A DNA stretch of 64,000 bases from Streptomyces melanogenes (GTDB lineage Bacteria; Actinomycetota; Actinomycetes; Streptomycetales; Streptomycetaceae): NCBI RefSeq assembly GCF_014649795.1, contig NZ_BMTS01000007.1, positions 358,592 through 422,591 on the forward strand, in the 5' to 3' direction. Below are positions 51,361 through 60,268 of the stretch, piece by piece. The position numbers were made by a program, and so were the translations under genes. The number at the start of each line of letters is the position of its first letter. Position 1 is the first letter of the stretch. A model generated the notes under the pieces. That model made no database searches. It was not told where the DNA came from and saw nothing but the letters and a program-made list of their open reading frames with translations.

Positions 51361-51622
51361 GATTCCCCCTGAGAGTGGCTGGATCTGTTCTGTGCGCCAT
51401 GATCATAAGCGGCGAAGGGGCCACTCTCGCAAGGATTTTCGGATCGAGGGATCGGACCGCTGGGGATCTGCTTCGTATCCACCATCACGTGGGGTCGGCG
51501 GTGCGGGAGCCGCGAGGAGGGGCGGGGGCGGCGGCCGGACAAGGCGATCACGCTGCAGCCGCATGCTTTGCTTGGGTCGCAGCAACCAGGGTGGGCCGAG
51601 GCGGGCTCTGTCGCGAATTGCT

Positions 51623-51668
51623 TGTAGGGAGCGCTCCACTCTGTACCAGGGGGGAAGCGCTCCCTACA
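51623..51668. repeat. 13-bp inverted repeat near the CRISPR-like repeat
   Basis: TGTAGGGAGCGCT (51623-51635) and its exact complement (51656-51668) are separated by 20 bases. It does not follow a gene. It may be a fold-back mobile remnant or a control site. Confidence 0.7.
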
Positions 51669-51690
51669 GTCTGGACTGCCAACAGGAGAC

Positions 51691-51719
51691 CTGCTCCCCG
51701 CGCAGGCGGGGGTGAACCG
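51691..51719. CRISPR. Solitary type I-E-like CRISPR repeat
   Basis: A 29-base unit containing CTCCCCGCGCAGGCGGGG and ending GTGAACCG, the palindromic form of actinobacterial type I-E repeats. No second copy occurs within about 60 bases on either side or elsewhere that I can see, and no cas gene is in the window. It is either the last relic of an array or a chance look-alike; the length and the ending favour a relic. Confidence 0.55.
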
Positions 51720-51943
51720 CAGTCCTTCTCCGAGGACGGCCAGCTCGGCCAGTCCTCATCGGCGGTCTCAGCAGGATCGACTATCTCACCCATGCCTGTA
51801 CAACGAATGCTGCCCGTCACGGATGTGCTTGGACTGTCAAAAATCTCCCGCGACCGTCAAGCAAGTCCAGCATCAACCGCGTCAAGGAAGAGCCGGGACT
51901 GCACACCTCACGATGGCCGGTCTTCGTGTCACCGGAGCGCAGT

Positions 51944-52399
51944 GTGACGCGCGACGACCTCATCGCCATGCTCCGCGAACAGACCTCAGCATGCGGACCT
52001 GCACGCGACGCCTTGAGAGCCGGGGGTGACTTCGTCGTCTGGGAGGGCCCGGTCCCCGCCAACCGGCACGCGGGCGTCTTCCGTCTGCGCATGCGCAGCG
52101 CCTTGAGGCGTGGCCACACGATCGATGGCCTTGCCGAGAGCGTCGACATCCTCAAAGGGGCCGGAGAAGAGCTGCTTCGTACCGGATGCACCGACGCCGT
52201 GGACAAGTCGTCGGTGTTCACGATCTTTTTGAACTCCACGGCGACCGTTGTGGTGGCCTTGCCTGCTGCGGCGGGCGCCGACTCACCACCCCTTGAGCCG
52301 GGACGCGACAGGTGGAACCAACGCGGCATGGTGAACCGGCCGTTTTGGCCGTCGGGACAAGGCTGCTGGAATCAGTTGGTCACGCGAGCCCTCGAGTAA
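51944..52399 (+). CDS. Hypothetical protein
   Basis: A 151-residue protein, VTRDDLIAMLREQTSACGPA, RDALRAGGDFVVWEGPVPAN, RHAGVFRLRMRSALRRGHTI, SSVFTIFLNSTATVVVALPA. GGAG lies six bases before GTG 51944; GTG 51926 is a longer alternative without a ribosome binding site. The last 30 residues look unrelated to the rest and overlap a minus-strand gene by 28 bases, so the end may be replaced. No family recognised. Confidence 0.5.
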   Translation: MTRDDLIAMLREQTSACGPARDALRAGGDFVVWEGPVPANRHAGVFRLRMRSALRRGHTIDGLAESVDILKGAGEELLRTGCTDAVDKSSVFTIFLNSTATVVVALPAAAGADSPPLEPGRDRWNQRGMVNRPFWPSGQGCWNQLVTRALE

Positions 52400-52554
52400 C
52401 GTAGCTTCCACGGAGCCCTGCTGGCAGGCAGAACCAACGGCTCAGCCGTCTCGACCATGCGGCTCAGGTCCGTCATCTGAACTCGCTCCAGCCAGTCCGA
52501 GAGGATCAGCGCCTCGCCAGGGGTGAGTTTGATGGTGATCTCAGTGTGCTGCAC
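52372..52554 (-). CDS. Short protein, probably C-terminally truncated
   Basis: A 60-residue protein. MQHTEITIKLTPGEALILSD with WLERVQMTDLSRMV resembles the conserved opening of a longer streptomycete hypothetical family; the remaining residues (PLVLPASRAPWKLRYSRARV) do not fit it, suggesting the 3' part was replaced. Overlaps the convergent gene by 28 bases. Confidence 0.45.
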   Translation of the reverse strand: MQHTEITIKLTPGEALILSDWLERVQMTDLSRMVETAEPLVLPASRAPWKLRYSRARVTN

Positions 52555-52560
52555 GTCCTG

Positions 52561-53043
52561 TCACCAGCCCGTCGCCTGGTGACAGGACGGGTGCCGCCAG
52601 GGCTTGATGGCTTCGGCATTGAGCCAGCGGCGCACGGTGGAGGCCGGCCTATCCGGGGTGATAGCCCTGGCGACCACCTCGCGGGTCAATTCCGGGAACG
52701 ACCAGTGTGACAGCGGGGTGCCGGTCTCTGCGGGTATCTGGCAGGCCAGCGCCTTGACCGCGGCGACATGCAGCGAGGTGAATAGCGATGGCCTGCCCGA
52801 GCGCCTGCGGTCGGCGAGGGCGGGCAGGCCTCGGCGGCGCACCGGCCCTGCCAGGTACGCACCGTGTCCACGCGCATTTGCGCCTGCGCGGCTATCCCGG
52901 CGTTGGGGAGCCCCTGGGGCGCCAACAGCACGATGGTTCCCGCGGCCGGGCCTGTGCGGGGTCTTGTGGCGGTAGGCCATTTTCTTCAGCCGTTGGCGCT
53001 CGGAGGTGGTCAGCACCACGGGCCCGGCGGGGCACACAGGCAC
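52561..53043 (-). pseudogene. IS630-family transposase, N-terminal remnant
   Basis: Reads VVLTTSERQRLKKMAYRHKT, then in another frame LAPQGLPNAGIAAQAQMRVD and TVRTWQGRCAAE, then back as GLPALADRRRSGRPSLFTSL, HVAAVKALACQIPAETGTPL and STVRRWLNAEAIKPWRH. This is the helix-turn-helix and linker region of IS630 transposases with at least two frame changes; the DDE domain is absent. Confidence 0.75.
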
Positions 53044-53252
53044 GGAAGGAGGACGGCCGATCGGTGGTGGGTAGTGGGCGGTGGGGGAGGGCCGGCATCA
53101 GGCCGCACCTGTCCCGCGAAGCCTGCGACGGCACGCCCACGCCCGGTTTGTTGGCAGTCGGGTCGGTCCGTGTGGTCGCAGTGCGGGGAGAACCCGGCCG
53201 ATTTCCTCAGGCGAGGCAGGCCCACTTGGCGGCTGACGGAGGGTGTAGGGGT

Positions 53253-54233
53253 TCAGTCGAGGACGACGACCATCTTGCCGAGGGCTTCTCCGGCCTCCAT
53301 AGCCCGGTGGGCTTCGACGATCTCGTCGAAGCGGAAGACCCGGGTGGGGCGGGCCCGGAGGGCACCGGCTGCGACCTTGGCGTAGATCTGGTCCAACGGC
53401 ACTTCGGTGAGCGGGAATGCGGGGGTGCCCAGCACGAACGCGCTGCCGAAGAAGCTGAGCTGGACCCCGGTGGGGAGGTCGGTGATCGGGTCGAAGTCCC
53501 GCACCGGGTCGAATCCGCCCAGGAAGCCGAGCTGGCACACCCGGCCACGGGGTCGGACGATAGCCAGCGAGTCACGCAGGACGCTGTTGCCGACGACGTC
53601 GAACACCGCGTCGATGGCGATGCCCCGTTCTCTGACCTGGGCGGCGAGCGCGCCGTCGTCGATGAGCACGTTGCCGGCGCCGAGTTCCTTCAACAGCGGC
53701 ACGTGCGCCGGGTTCCGGGTCGTGGCGAGCACGGTCGCGCCGTGGTCGACCGCGAGGTTGACGGCGGCCTGGCCGAGCGAGGAGGTCGCTCCCCGCACCA
53801 CGACCGTCTCGCCCGGCCGCAGGTCCAGATTGTCGAACAGGCCGCTCCACGCCGTCGCGTACACCTCGGGAACGGCGGCCAGGTCGGCCCAGTCCAGCGG
53901 CGAGTGCACGGCCACCACGTTGGTTGCCGGTACGGTCACCAGTTCCGCGTAGCTGCCGTTGCGGGTCCGGCCCATGCCGCCGAGGAACGCCACCACCCGG
54001 GTCCCGAAGGGGAGTTCGCCGGATGGGTCGGCTTCGACCACCCCGGCGCACTCGATCCCGGTGACAGCCGCCACCTCTCCCCAGGCTCCGCTGCGCATGT
54101 ACGCCTCGGCGTGGTTGAGGCCGAACGCCTTGACCCGGACCAGCACTTCGCCGTCGGCGGGCACCGGCTCGGGCAGTTCGGTGAGGGTGAGCACCTCGGG
54201 GCCGCCGTGGGCGGAAATGACTATGGCCTTCAT
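53253..54233 (-). CDS. Zinc-type alcohol dehydrogenase-like quinone oxidoreductase
   Basis: A 326-residue MDR-superfamily reductase. MKAIVISAHGGPEVLTLTEL then VLVRVKAFGLNHAEAYMRSG is the catalytic N-terminal domain; GETVVVRGATSSLGQAAVNL (about 143-162) is the NADPH Rossmann motif, and the GKMVVVLD end is typical. The zinc-binding cysteines of true alcohol dehydrogenases are absent, which fits the quinone oxidoreductase branch. GGAG precedes ATG 54233. The upstream TetR gene and shared TGA-TTCA boxes imply repression by that TetR. Confidence 0.9.
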   Translation of the reverse strand: MKAIVISAHGGPEVLTLTELPEPVPADGEVLVRVKAFGLNHAEAYMRSGAWGEVAAVTGIECAGVVEADPSGELPFGTRVVAFLGGMGRTRNGSYAELVTVPATNVVAVHSPLDWADLAAVPEVYATAWSGLFDNLDLRPGETVVVRGATSSLGQAAVNLAVDHGATVLATTRNPAHVPLLKELGAGNVLIDDGALAAQVRERGIAIDAVFDVVGNSVLRDSLAIVRPRGRVCQLGFLGGFDPVRDFDPITDLPTGVQLSFFGSAFVLGTPAFPLTEVPLDQIYAKVAAGALRARPTRVFRFDEIVEAHRAMEAGEALGKMVVVLD

Positions 54234-54249
54234 GTCGTGACTCCATTCT

Positions 54250-54263
54250 TGAGCATTCATTCA
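54250..54263. promoter_or_regulatory. TetR-type operator before the oxidoreductase
   Basis: TGAGCATTCATTCA (54250-54263) matches the box before the tetR gene at 11 of 14 positions. It lies in the short gap between the TetR stop and the oxidoreductase start. Confidence 0.55.
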
Positions 54264-54318
54264 ACTATTGGGGCGAAAAAAGCGGGCCACCCCGTACGGT
54301 GGCCCGTGTGGGTGACCG

Positions 54319-54903
54319 TCAGCCGAGAGCGGCGAAGGCGTTGTCGACGATCGCCCGCAGGAGCGCCTCGTCGGGATTCGCCTTCCCGACCACCATCAGC
54401 CCCTGGCATGTCGCGACCAGCAGCTTGGCGCTGCCGGCATAGTCCAGCGCGGCGCGCACCTCGCCCTTGCGGGCCGCGTTCTGCAGGGCCTGGGTCATAC
54501 ACCGCTCGAGCCGGGCCAAATGGCCGCGTACGACGGCCGCCGCCTCGTCGTCCTCGGCGGCCTTCTCGATCGCCGTATTGACGAGCAGACAACCTTGTCG
54601 GCCCTCGGGGCTGAGCAGGTCGCGCACCAGCCCGTCGAAGTAGCCGCGGATCTCAGCCACCGACGCGTTCGAAGCCTCAAGCTCGCCCAGCTTCTCGGGG
54701 ACGACCAGCCTGGAGTAACGCTCCAACGACTTCAGGAACAGCGCGTGCTTACCGCCGGGGAAGGCGCTGTAGAGGCTGCCGGGCTTCACCCCGGTCGCCT
54801 TCACCAGATCCTCGATAGACGTCGCGCGGTACCCGAGCTCCCAGAACCGCAGCATGGCCACGTTCAGGACGGTGTCGGGCTCGAACTCTCGAGGTCTGGG
54901 CAT
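54319..54903 (-). CDS. TetR family transcriptional regulator
   Basis: A 194-residue repressor. The DNA-binding part is MPRPREFEPDTVLNVAMLRF, WELGYRATSIEDLVKATGVK, PGSLYSAFPGGKHALFLKSL, the classic TetR helix-turn-helix with GSLYxxFxxK. The C-terminal domain (GCLLVNTAIEKAAEDDEAAA, VVRGHLARLERCMTQALQNA) is of the TetR_C_16/YxaF-like group whose members respond to electrophiles or quinones. It sits upstream of the oxidoreductase on the same strand and carries a matching operator at its own promoter. Confidence 0.92.
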   Translation of the reverse strand: MPRPREFEPDTVLNVAMLRFWELGYRATSIEDLVKATGVKPGSLYSAFPGGKHALFLKSLERYSRLVVPEKLGELEASNASVAEIRGYFDGLVRDLLSPEGRQGCLLVNTAIEKAAEDDEAAAVVRGHLARLERCMTQALQNAARKGEVRAALDYAGSAKLLVATCQGLMVVGKANPDEALLRAIVDNAFAALG

Positions 54904-54917
54904 GAGGCAAACATAGA

Positions 54918-54931
54918 TGAACGCTCATTCA
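54918..54931. promoter_or_regulatory. TetR-type operator before tetR
   Basis: TGAACGCTCATTCA (54918-54931) is a near-palindromic TetR box 15 bases upstream of the tetR start. Together with the related box at 54250 it suggests autoregulation and control of the oxidoreductase. Confidence 0.6.
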
Positions 54932-55394
54932 AGAACAACCCCCTGGCGTTCGAAGCGAGGGCGGATTGCCGCCACTTGAAGCGTGACCGCCGCCAGCGGG
55001 CGCCGACGCCCACCTCGACTCAGTGAGCTCCGCGGCATGACGCAGGGCCTGGGCGGGCACCGCCTCCACTTCCCGCGACAAGTACGGACGGCTCCGCTCC
55101 GCGTCGGCGCCTACGTCGACGCTCGACTGAACCCGCGAGCCCAAATTGGGGGTTGAGGAACATCCATGTCAGATCGTGCGCTCAGTCGACGTCGGCCCTG
55201 GTGGGCGGCTGACGGAACATCGGCGGCCGTACCCCTGGAGTCGTCCCGCAGATAACGCCCCAATTATCTGCGGCATCGATGATCACGACCTGCGGCGACG
55301 TCTGCGGGGCGGTGCGCCACCGGGGTCGGCAAGAGTGCCGAACGCTTCGGCGGTGCCCGTCCGCCCGCCACCGTGATGGACGACGAGATCGGCG
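54932..55394. other. Mostly non-coding, possible glycosyltransferase scrap
   Basis: A minus-strand frame reading PHLFEGTADLVVHHGGGRTG TAEAFG (55340-55425) recalls the VVHHGGAGT motif of MGT-type glycosyltransferases but is isolated. Nothing else is recognisable. Confidence 0.3.
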
Positions 55395-55688
55395 GTGCCC
55401 TCGAACAGGTGTGGGGTGAGGCAGCGGTCACCACCTGGAACGCCCGGCTTCGGTGCGGCGGCCGAGGTGCTGCGGTCCTGTGAACGCGGCCACCACCTGT
55501 GCAAGTGCCTGCGGCGCCAAGGCTCCGGCTTCGTCCAGATCCGCGACCGCCGCTGGGGCGACTTGCGCCGCTTCGCGGCCGACGAGCCCGAGTACCAGGA
55601 GGTCATCGAGTCCCTCGCCTACCTCGCTCCGGCCGACTCGGTCCCCATACCCCCCTCGACGACGCCCGGTGAGTGCCGTACTGGGTGA
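55395..55688 (+). CDS. Possible hypothetical protein
   Basis: The plus strand encodes FGAAAEVLRSCERGHHLCKC, LRRQGSGFVQIRDRRWGDLR, RFAADEPEYQEVIESLAYLA, PADSVPIPPSTTPG. Regular charge and hydrophobic pattern suggest a real or recently real small protein with a CX11-14C cluster. The start near 55395 is uncertain and has no clear ribosome binding site. Confidence 0.35.
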   Translation: MPSNRCGVRQRSPPGTPGFGAAAEVLRSCERGHHLCKCLRRQGSGFVQIRDRRWGDLRRFAADEPEYQEVIESLAYLAPADSVPIPPSTTPGECRTG

Positions 55689-55919
55689 ACCGCTGGCTGC
55701 AGGAGCGGATGGTGTTCTGACGAGGAGCGCGGCCGACTGGGCCGGAGCCCCGGCCCGGCCGGGCCGGCTGCGACCGCACTGCTGACGCGGCTGGTTGACG
55801 GCGTCGAGCGGATCTATCGATCGCTGCCCTCCGCTGGCCCAGCCTTGGCCATCTTGTGGTCCATGCGGCTGGCCTCGGCCCGTACGAGCTGGTCCAGCTC
55901 GGCCCGGAACAGGGCAGCA

Positions 55920-58313
55920 TCAAAATCGCGGACACGTTCCCCGGAGCCACGCCAGATCGGTCTCGGCGCGGATGCGGGTCGCCCGCTCGCGGGTGAACAC
56001 TGCGTCCGTCTTGGTCAGGACCAGGGTGTAGGGGCGTCCTTGGCGCCGGGTGGTGTGGGACACGGGCAGGCCGGCCAGGTCGATACGGCTGTGGATGTGG
56101 CGGCGCCTGTCCTTCGCGAGCGGCCAATCCATAGCCCGGTGGGTGCGGGAGGTGAGGAAGGCGTCGAGGTCGAGGCAGAGGCCGCAGCCGGACCGGCAGG
56201 CACCCACCGGGGCGAGTGACCAGTCGTCCGCGGCCCGGATGGGCCGGGCGAGGGCTGCGCTCAGCCGGGCCTCGCAGTGGTCGGCGAGCGACTGGAAGGC
56301 GCGGGCCGCTGGCGTGCCGTCTCCTACGGCGACCGGTCGGCCGGCTGCGGTGCGCAAGGCCGGGAGCAGGCATTCCAGGGTGGTGTCCGGCAACCCGCGC
56401 AGGGTAATGGTGATCGTGTCGGCGGCCGCGGGGCCGGCTGACCGCAGGATGTGGGCCAGCGTGGTGCCGAGCCGCTCCATGCCGGCGCTGCGTTCCGGCT
56501 CCCGGCCCATGCCGAGCCAGTGGGTGAGCCGCTCCTCGGCCGCTTGCCAGGCCCCCTCGACCAGCGGTCTGCATAGCGCTTCCCCGTCGCCGCCGGCGGT
56601 CCGCAGCGCGGCACAGAGACCGGGCAAAGTCTCAAGCCAGGTGGCCCGGTCGGCCGCGGTGTCGGCGCCGACCGGGCGGAACCAGCTGCTGACAGCCTCG
56701 CGCGCCCATGTCCGCCCGTACCGTGTGGCCGCTTTCGCAAGGTCGGGGGCGTGCCGCTCACTCAGAGTCTCCACCCGGAAAGGAGCGAGGAGCATCGCGG
56801 CGGTATCGGCTTCCCCCAGTCCCACCGCCACGCGCAGGGCGGCCGTGAAGAGCGGAGCGGCCGCCGCGCCCGAACCGTGGTGCTGCCAGACCGGGGCGAG
56901 CGACCGGGCGAGCGTACGCGCCACCTCCAACTCCCCGCCGTCCAGGTGGCTCTGTAGCTCCTGCAGGGCCCCCTGGGAGCCCGCCTCGGCGCGTGCCGCG
57001 AACGAACGTTGCCGGGGCCAGAGCACCACTGCGGCACGCCGGTACCAGCGGTCCAGGGTATTGCCGTAGTTGCCCATGTAGCCCTCGTACTCGGACCGGT
57101 AGGGCGTGAGGCCCCTGTTCTCGGTGGTGGCGCACGCCTCGGCGTACGGGACGGGCAGGGAGATCTGCTCACCGCCGGTACCGTCGGGACGGGTCCACCA
57201 GCCGAGGGTGATCTCGTCGTCGACCAGTTCACCCAACTCGTAGTCGGAGAAGTCGCCACTGCGTCGGCGCTCGGCTCCCGGCTCGCCGTCGGGGTCGAGG
57301 AGGCACTCACCCTCGCATTCCTCGTCCTCACAGTCGTCGAAGTGCTCGACGTCGCCGTAGTAGTCGTAGCGCTCGTAGGGCGGTACGGCGTCCCATGTCT
57401 CCTTCACCTCCGCCAGCGCGAGGACTGCCTGGCAGCCTGCCTGCCCGGCGGCCTGGCGAAGCAAGGTGGCGCGGGTGGCGTCGGCACCCTTGAGGCTGTT
57501 CCAGCCCAGGCTGCGCTGGGTGTACTCGTGGTCGAGGAGGTAGACGAGCCGGTTGGGCGGCGTGGCTTCTTTGCGACCGTAGCTGTAGCGCTGCTGCGCC
57601 GGCTGGGCGAAGTGCTCGGTCAGGCAGTGGGCCAGATCGGCTACTGGGCCTTCGTCGGTCTCGCCGGCCGGCCGGACGCGCTCGGCGAGCAGGTTCATGG
57701 TGAGGGTGATGCGGTATCCGGAGGTGACGGGCTTGACCTCGTGCCGGCAGTCCGCGTAGAAGGCGGCGAAGGTCAGCCGCTCCCGGGAGGCCTGGTAGGC
57801 GATCCTGCGGCCGGCGTGCTCGATGACGAGTTCGCCGCCGGTGTGGTGCGAGGGCAGCGAGACCACGAGGGTGCCCACCATGGAGTCGTGCTTCTCGGAG
57901 TCCTGGTGCGGCAGGAAGAACTGGCCCTTGCCATAGACGAGCAGCGCGTGCGGTTCGGCGCACAGGACGGTGGTGGACGGCAGACCGAGCGCGGTACGGA
58001 CACGGTCGAGGACACCACTCAGAGTTCGTTGCCAGTCGGGCCCGCTCAGGGTGATCCGGTCCGGAGTGATTTCCCAGGTATCACGCACGCTGGTATCGGC
58101 CAGGGTCTGCTCACCGCGGCCAAAGTTGGCCTGCCGGGCCTGGGCGATCAGCTTCCGGGTGACAGGGGCGCGCAACGGCAGGGGCAGTTCACCGACGCCG
58201 TCGACCTCGATCCGCAGGGCGCGGGCGGGCATCTCGATGCAGGTACTGAAGTCCCCGCGCCGCTCCGAGTTGCCGAGCAGCTCCGCCAAGCGCTGCCGTG
58301 CTCCTTGCCTCAT
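55920..58313 (-). CDS. Large 2OG-Fe(II) oxygenase
   Basis: A 797-residue protein whose first third is a prolyl-4-hydroxylase-like 2-oxoglutarate/Fe(II) oxygenase: FFLPHQDSEKHDSMVGTLVV holds H136-x-D138, SLPSHHTGGELVIEH the double-stranded core, and FYADCRHEVKPVTSGYRITL the distal H191 and the 2OG-binding Arg201. A very acidic insert (DDCEDEECEGECLLD) and a long helical C-terminal half follow, with a Cys cluster CRSGCGLC near 725. Substrate unknown. GGGAG precedes ATG 58313. A single lost base near 55940 may have shifted the tail: the alternative frame continues ERVRDFDAALFRAELDQLVR to 55814. Confidence 0.85.
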   Translation of the reverse strand: MRQGARQRLAELLGNSERRGDFSTCIEMPARALRIEVDGVGELPLPLRAPVTRKLIAQARQANFGRGEQTLADTSVRDTWEITPDRITLSGPDWQRTLSGVLDRVRTALGLPSTTVLCAEPHALLVYGKGQFFLPHQDSEKHDSMVGTLVVSLPSHHTGGELVIEHAGRRIAYQASRERLTFAAFYADCRHEVKPVTSGYRITLTMNLLAERVRPAGETDEGPVADLAHCLTEHFAQPAQQRYSYGRKEATPPNRLVYLLDHEYTQRSLGWNSLKGADATRATLLRQAAGQAGCQAVLALAEVKETWDAVPPYERYDYYGDVEHFDDCEDEECEGECLLDPDGEPGAERRRSGDFSDYELGELVDDEITLGWWTRPDGTGGEQISLPVPYAEACATTENRGLTPYRSEYEGYMGNYGNTLDRWYRRAAVVLWPRQRSFAARAEAGSQGALQELQSHLDGGELEVARTLARSLAPVWQHHGSGAAAAPLFTAALRVAVGLGEADTAAMLLAPFRVETLSERHAPDLAKAATRYGRTWAREAVSSWFRPVGADTAADRATWLETLPGLCAALRTAGGDGEALCRPLVEGAWQAAEERLTHWLGMGREPERSAGMERLGTTLAHILRSAGPAAADTITITLRGLPDTTLECLLPALRTAAGRPVAVGDGTPAARAFQSLADHCEARLSAALARPIRAADDWSLAPVGACRSGCGLCLDLDAFLTSRTHRAMDWPLAKDRRRHIHSRIDLAGLPVSHTTRRQGRPYTLVLTKTDAVFTRERATRIRAETDLAWLRGTCPRF

Positions 58314-58659
58314 GATGCTCCCACCCTCCGGTCGGCTGCGTGCCATTCAGGCATCCTGAAAATCCTAGTGATACGGAAAGTCTCCGCGCCCGGATGGCGG
58401 AACGGCCTTGACAACCGGGGCACGCGGGGGATCGCCTCCGCTCTGCCAGTGCTAGGTCATTGACCTCGGCGTCGGTCATCGGATCGGTCGCCGCGTCCGC
58501 GGCACTGCTCATCCGCACCGCCAGCTCCTGCGGGGACATCCCATGGGCCAACACGGCGCTGGACACCCAACCGTCCAGCCGACCAGCCCCAGAAGAGTCA
58601 TCCCGGGCCCTGTCGCTCCCTGGGCAGGCCCGTCCGTACCTGCGCAAGAGGGACTGGAA
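58314..58659. other. Divergent promoter region
   Basis: About 345 bases between the divergent oxygenase gene and the next plus-strand gene. No gene is called. It should contain promoters in both directions; none is recognisable. Confidence 0.35.
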
Positions 58660-59501
58660 ATGGAGGAGCCGAGGGCGGAATCCGACGACGGCACGGTGGC
58701 CCGGATCGCGGCGATCTACATCGCCAAGGCGTCAGGGATGGTGTGTCTGCGCGTCCCGCACGACACGGTCGACGGCCTGCGCGCCCAAGGGTGCAGGAGC
58801 ACGCCTCCAGCCCGGATGCGGTCGGCCTCGCGGTGGATGTGTACGAGCGGGACCGTGTCACCGGTGCGGGGAGCCGGCCCGTCACGGAGGAAGACACAGT
58901 GGGCGTCGTCGGGCGCTTCCCGCAGCGTGAAGGGAACCTCAGACAGCCGCCCTCCGGGGCCGTGGCCGATATCGGTGAGGAGGAGGGCGACGAGCCGCTG
59001 CCGCAGATGGAGGATGCGCGGTCGGTGCCCGTCGGTGCTGCGGCTCAGGGGGCGAGGCGGCAGCGTGGCCCACGGGTGGACGCTCCCCTCGACGCACCGC
59101 CGTCTCCGCCACGTGAGAGCAAGGGTGGCGGTCTGAGCGCCTCCGACCGGTACTACCTCGCGTGGAGGCAGTACCAGGAGGAACACGGAGGTGAGCCCAC
59201 TGATGAGGAGTTGTCGGCCTACCTGGCTACGAAGGGACTGCTGGGCCGCGGGGGCAAACCCGTCAGCCCAGCCAACGTGCGCCGCCACTTCGTACGGTGG
59301 CGTATCTACCACGTGTGGGCGGAACACCGGGTACGTACCGACGAGCCCGTACTCGTGGAGGTGGCGCGGGTGTGCGGGGAGCGGGGTGTCACCGCCCAGT
59401 ACAACAAGCCCGTCACCCCCACCCTGATCGCCGGGGAACGCGCAGACTTCGAGCGCCGCTGGCAGACACTCACCCACCAACCCACCCCAGACACGCCATA
59501 A
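58660..59501 (+). pseudogene. Hypothetical protein with apparent frameshift near 58790
   Basis: From ATG 58660 (GAGGG upstream) the frame reads MEEPRAESDDGTVARIAAIY, IAKASGMVCLRVPHDTVDGL RAQ; at a GGG run near 58790 a one-base loss moves it to VQEHASSPDAVGLAVDVYER through LSASDRYYLAWRQYQEEHGG, EPTDEELSAYLATKGLLGRG, GKPVSPANVRRHFVRWRIYH and QYNKPVTPTLIAGERADFER. The second half (about 110 residues) is a well-formed helical domain I recall from uncharacterised streptomycete proteins. It may be two genes instead. It is followed by a linked gene after 25 bases. Confidence 0.55.
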
Positions 59502-59526
59502 ACCCCACCCTGACGGAGGAGGAACC

Positions 59527-59967
59527 ATGCCCGCCCTGCGCATCGACCCCGACACCACGGTCACCGAGCTCGACCTGCCGCAGACGGACGCCTTCTGCCA
59601 GATCCGCGTGCACGTGGGATCCCCCGATGTCGTCGACCAGGGTGTGTACCACCGGCGGGCGGTGCTGCACCGTGATGGCAGCGGCCGCACGCTGGGTCTT
59701 CCGCAGAATCTGGTCGGCTGGGCGTTGGCGAGTGCTTGGCGGGGTGTTGCTCGGTATCCCCTGGCCGGGACCGTCGTCGTCACGGGCTGCACAGCCGACG
59801 GGGAGGTGACCGCACTCGACGACGACCTGGTGGAACACGTTCAGGCTGTGGCGGACGCCGTGCGGGAGACGCTGGAGCGGTGGCGTCGGCGGCCTCCGGT
59901 CTCCGACGAGGCCGCCATCGGTGAACTGCTCGCCTACGCGGCCCGCGACGTCGCCTCCAGCCGGTAG
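59527..59967 (+). CDS. Hypothetical protein
   Basis: A 146-residue soluble protein, MPALRIDPDTTVTELDLPQT, DAFCQIRVHVGSPDVVDQGV, YHRRAVLHRDGSGRTLGLPQ NLVGW, and a helical tail DDDLVEHVQAVADAVRETLE RW. GGAGGAGG lies at ideal spacing before ATG 59527. It forms an operon with the preceding gene. No family recognised. Confidence 0.7.
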   Translation: MPALRIDPDTTVTELDLPQTDAFCQIRVHVGSPDVVDQGVYHRRAVLHRDGSGRTLGLPQNLVGWALASAWRGVARYPLAGTVVVTGCTADGEVTALDDDLVEHVQAVADAVRETLERWRRRPPVSDEAAIGELLAYAARDVASSR

Positions 59968-60060
59968 CGGTGACCTGCACGGCCAGTCGGATGGGAGGTC
60001 CGGGGCGACGTGGCGTTCCTGGACCACAACGGCACGCTGGCCCCGCCGCGCTGAGATCCC

Positions 60061-60268
60061 TCAGGCGCCGGGTGGCCGGTATGCTCCTGGCCGTTCCGAG
60101 GGCACGGGGACGCCGGAACCGTCCCCCAGATCGTTGCGCATCAGCGCCTGCATCTGTGTGATCTCGTCCCACATTTGCGGCAGGAACGCAGGCAGCTCCT
60201 CACCCGTGGGAGCGTCGGCAGTCGACGCGGCGCCGAGTTGCCTGAAGCGCTTGAGGGAGCATTGACAT
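60061..60268 (-). pseudogene. C-terminal fragment of an unknown protein
   Basis: Minus-strand KRFRQLGAASTADAPTGEEL, PAFLPQMWDEITQMQALMRN, DLGDGSGVPVPSERPGAYRP ends at 60061. It is preceded by a stop without a start codon, so the front is lost. The pattern is protein-like but the family is unknown. Confidence 0.4.

Noticed and set aside
51691..51719. A full CRISPR array
   Set aside because: Only one repeat unit could be found; no spacing-consistent second copy and no cas genes, so it is recorded as solitary only.
57009..58463. 484-residue plus-strand frame
   Set aside because: Antisense to the 2OG oxygenase; valine/glycine-rich shadow composition.
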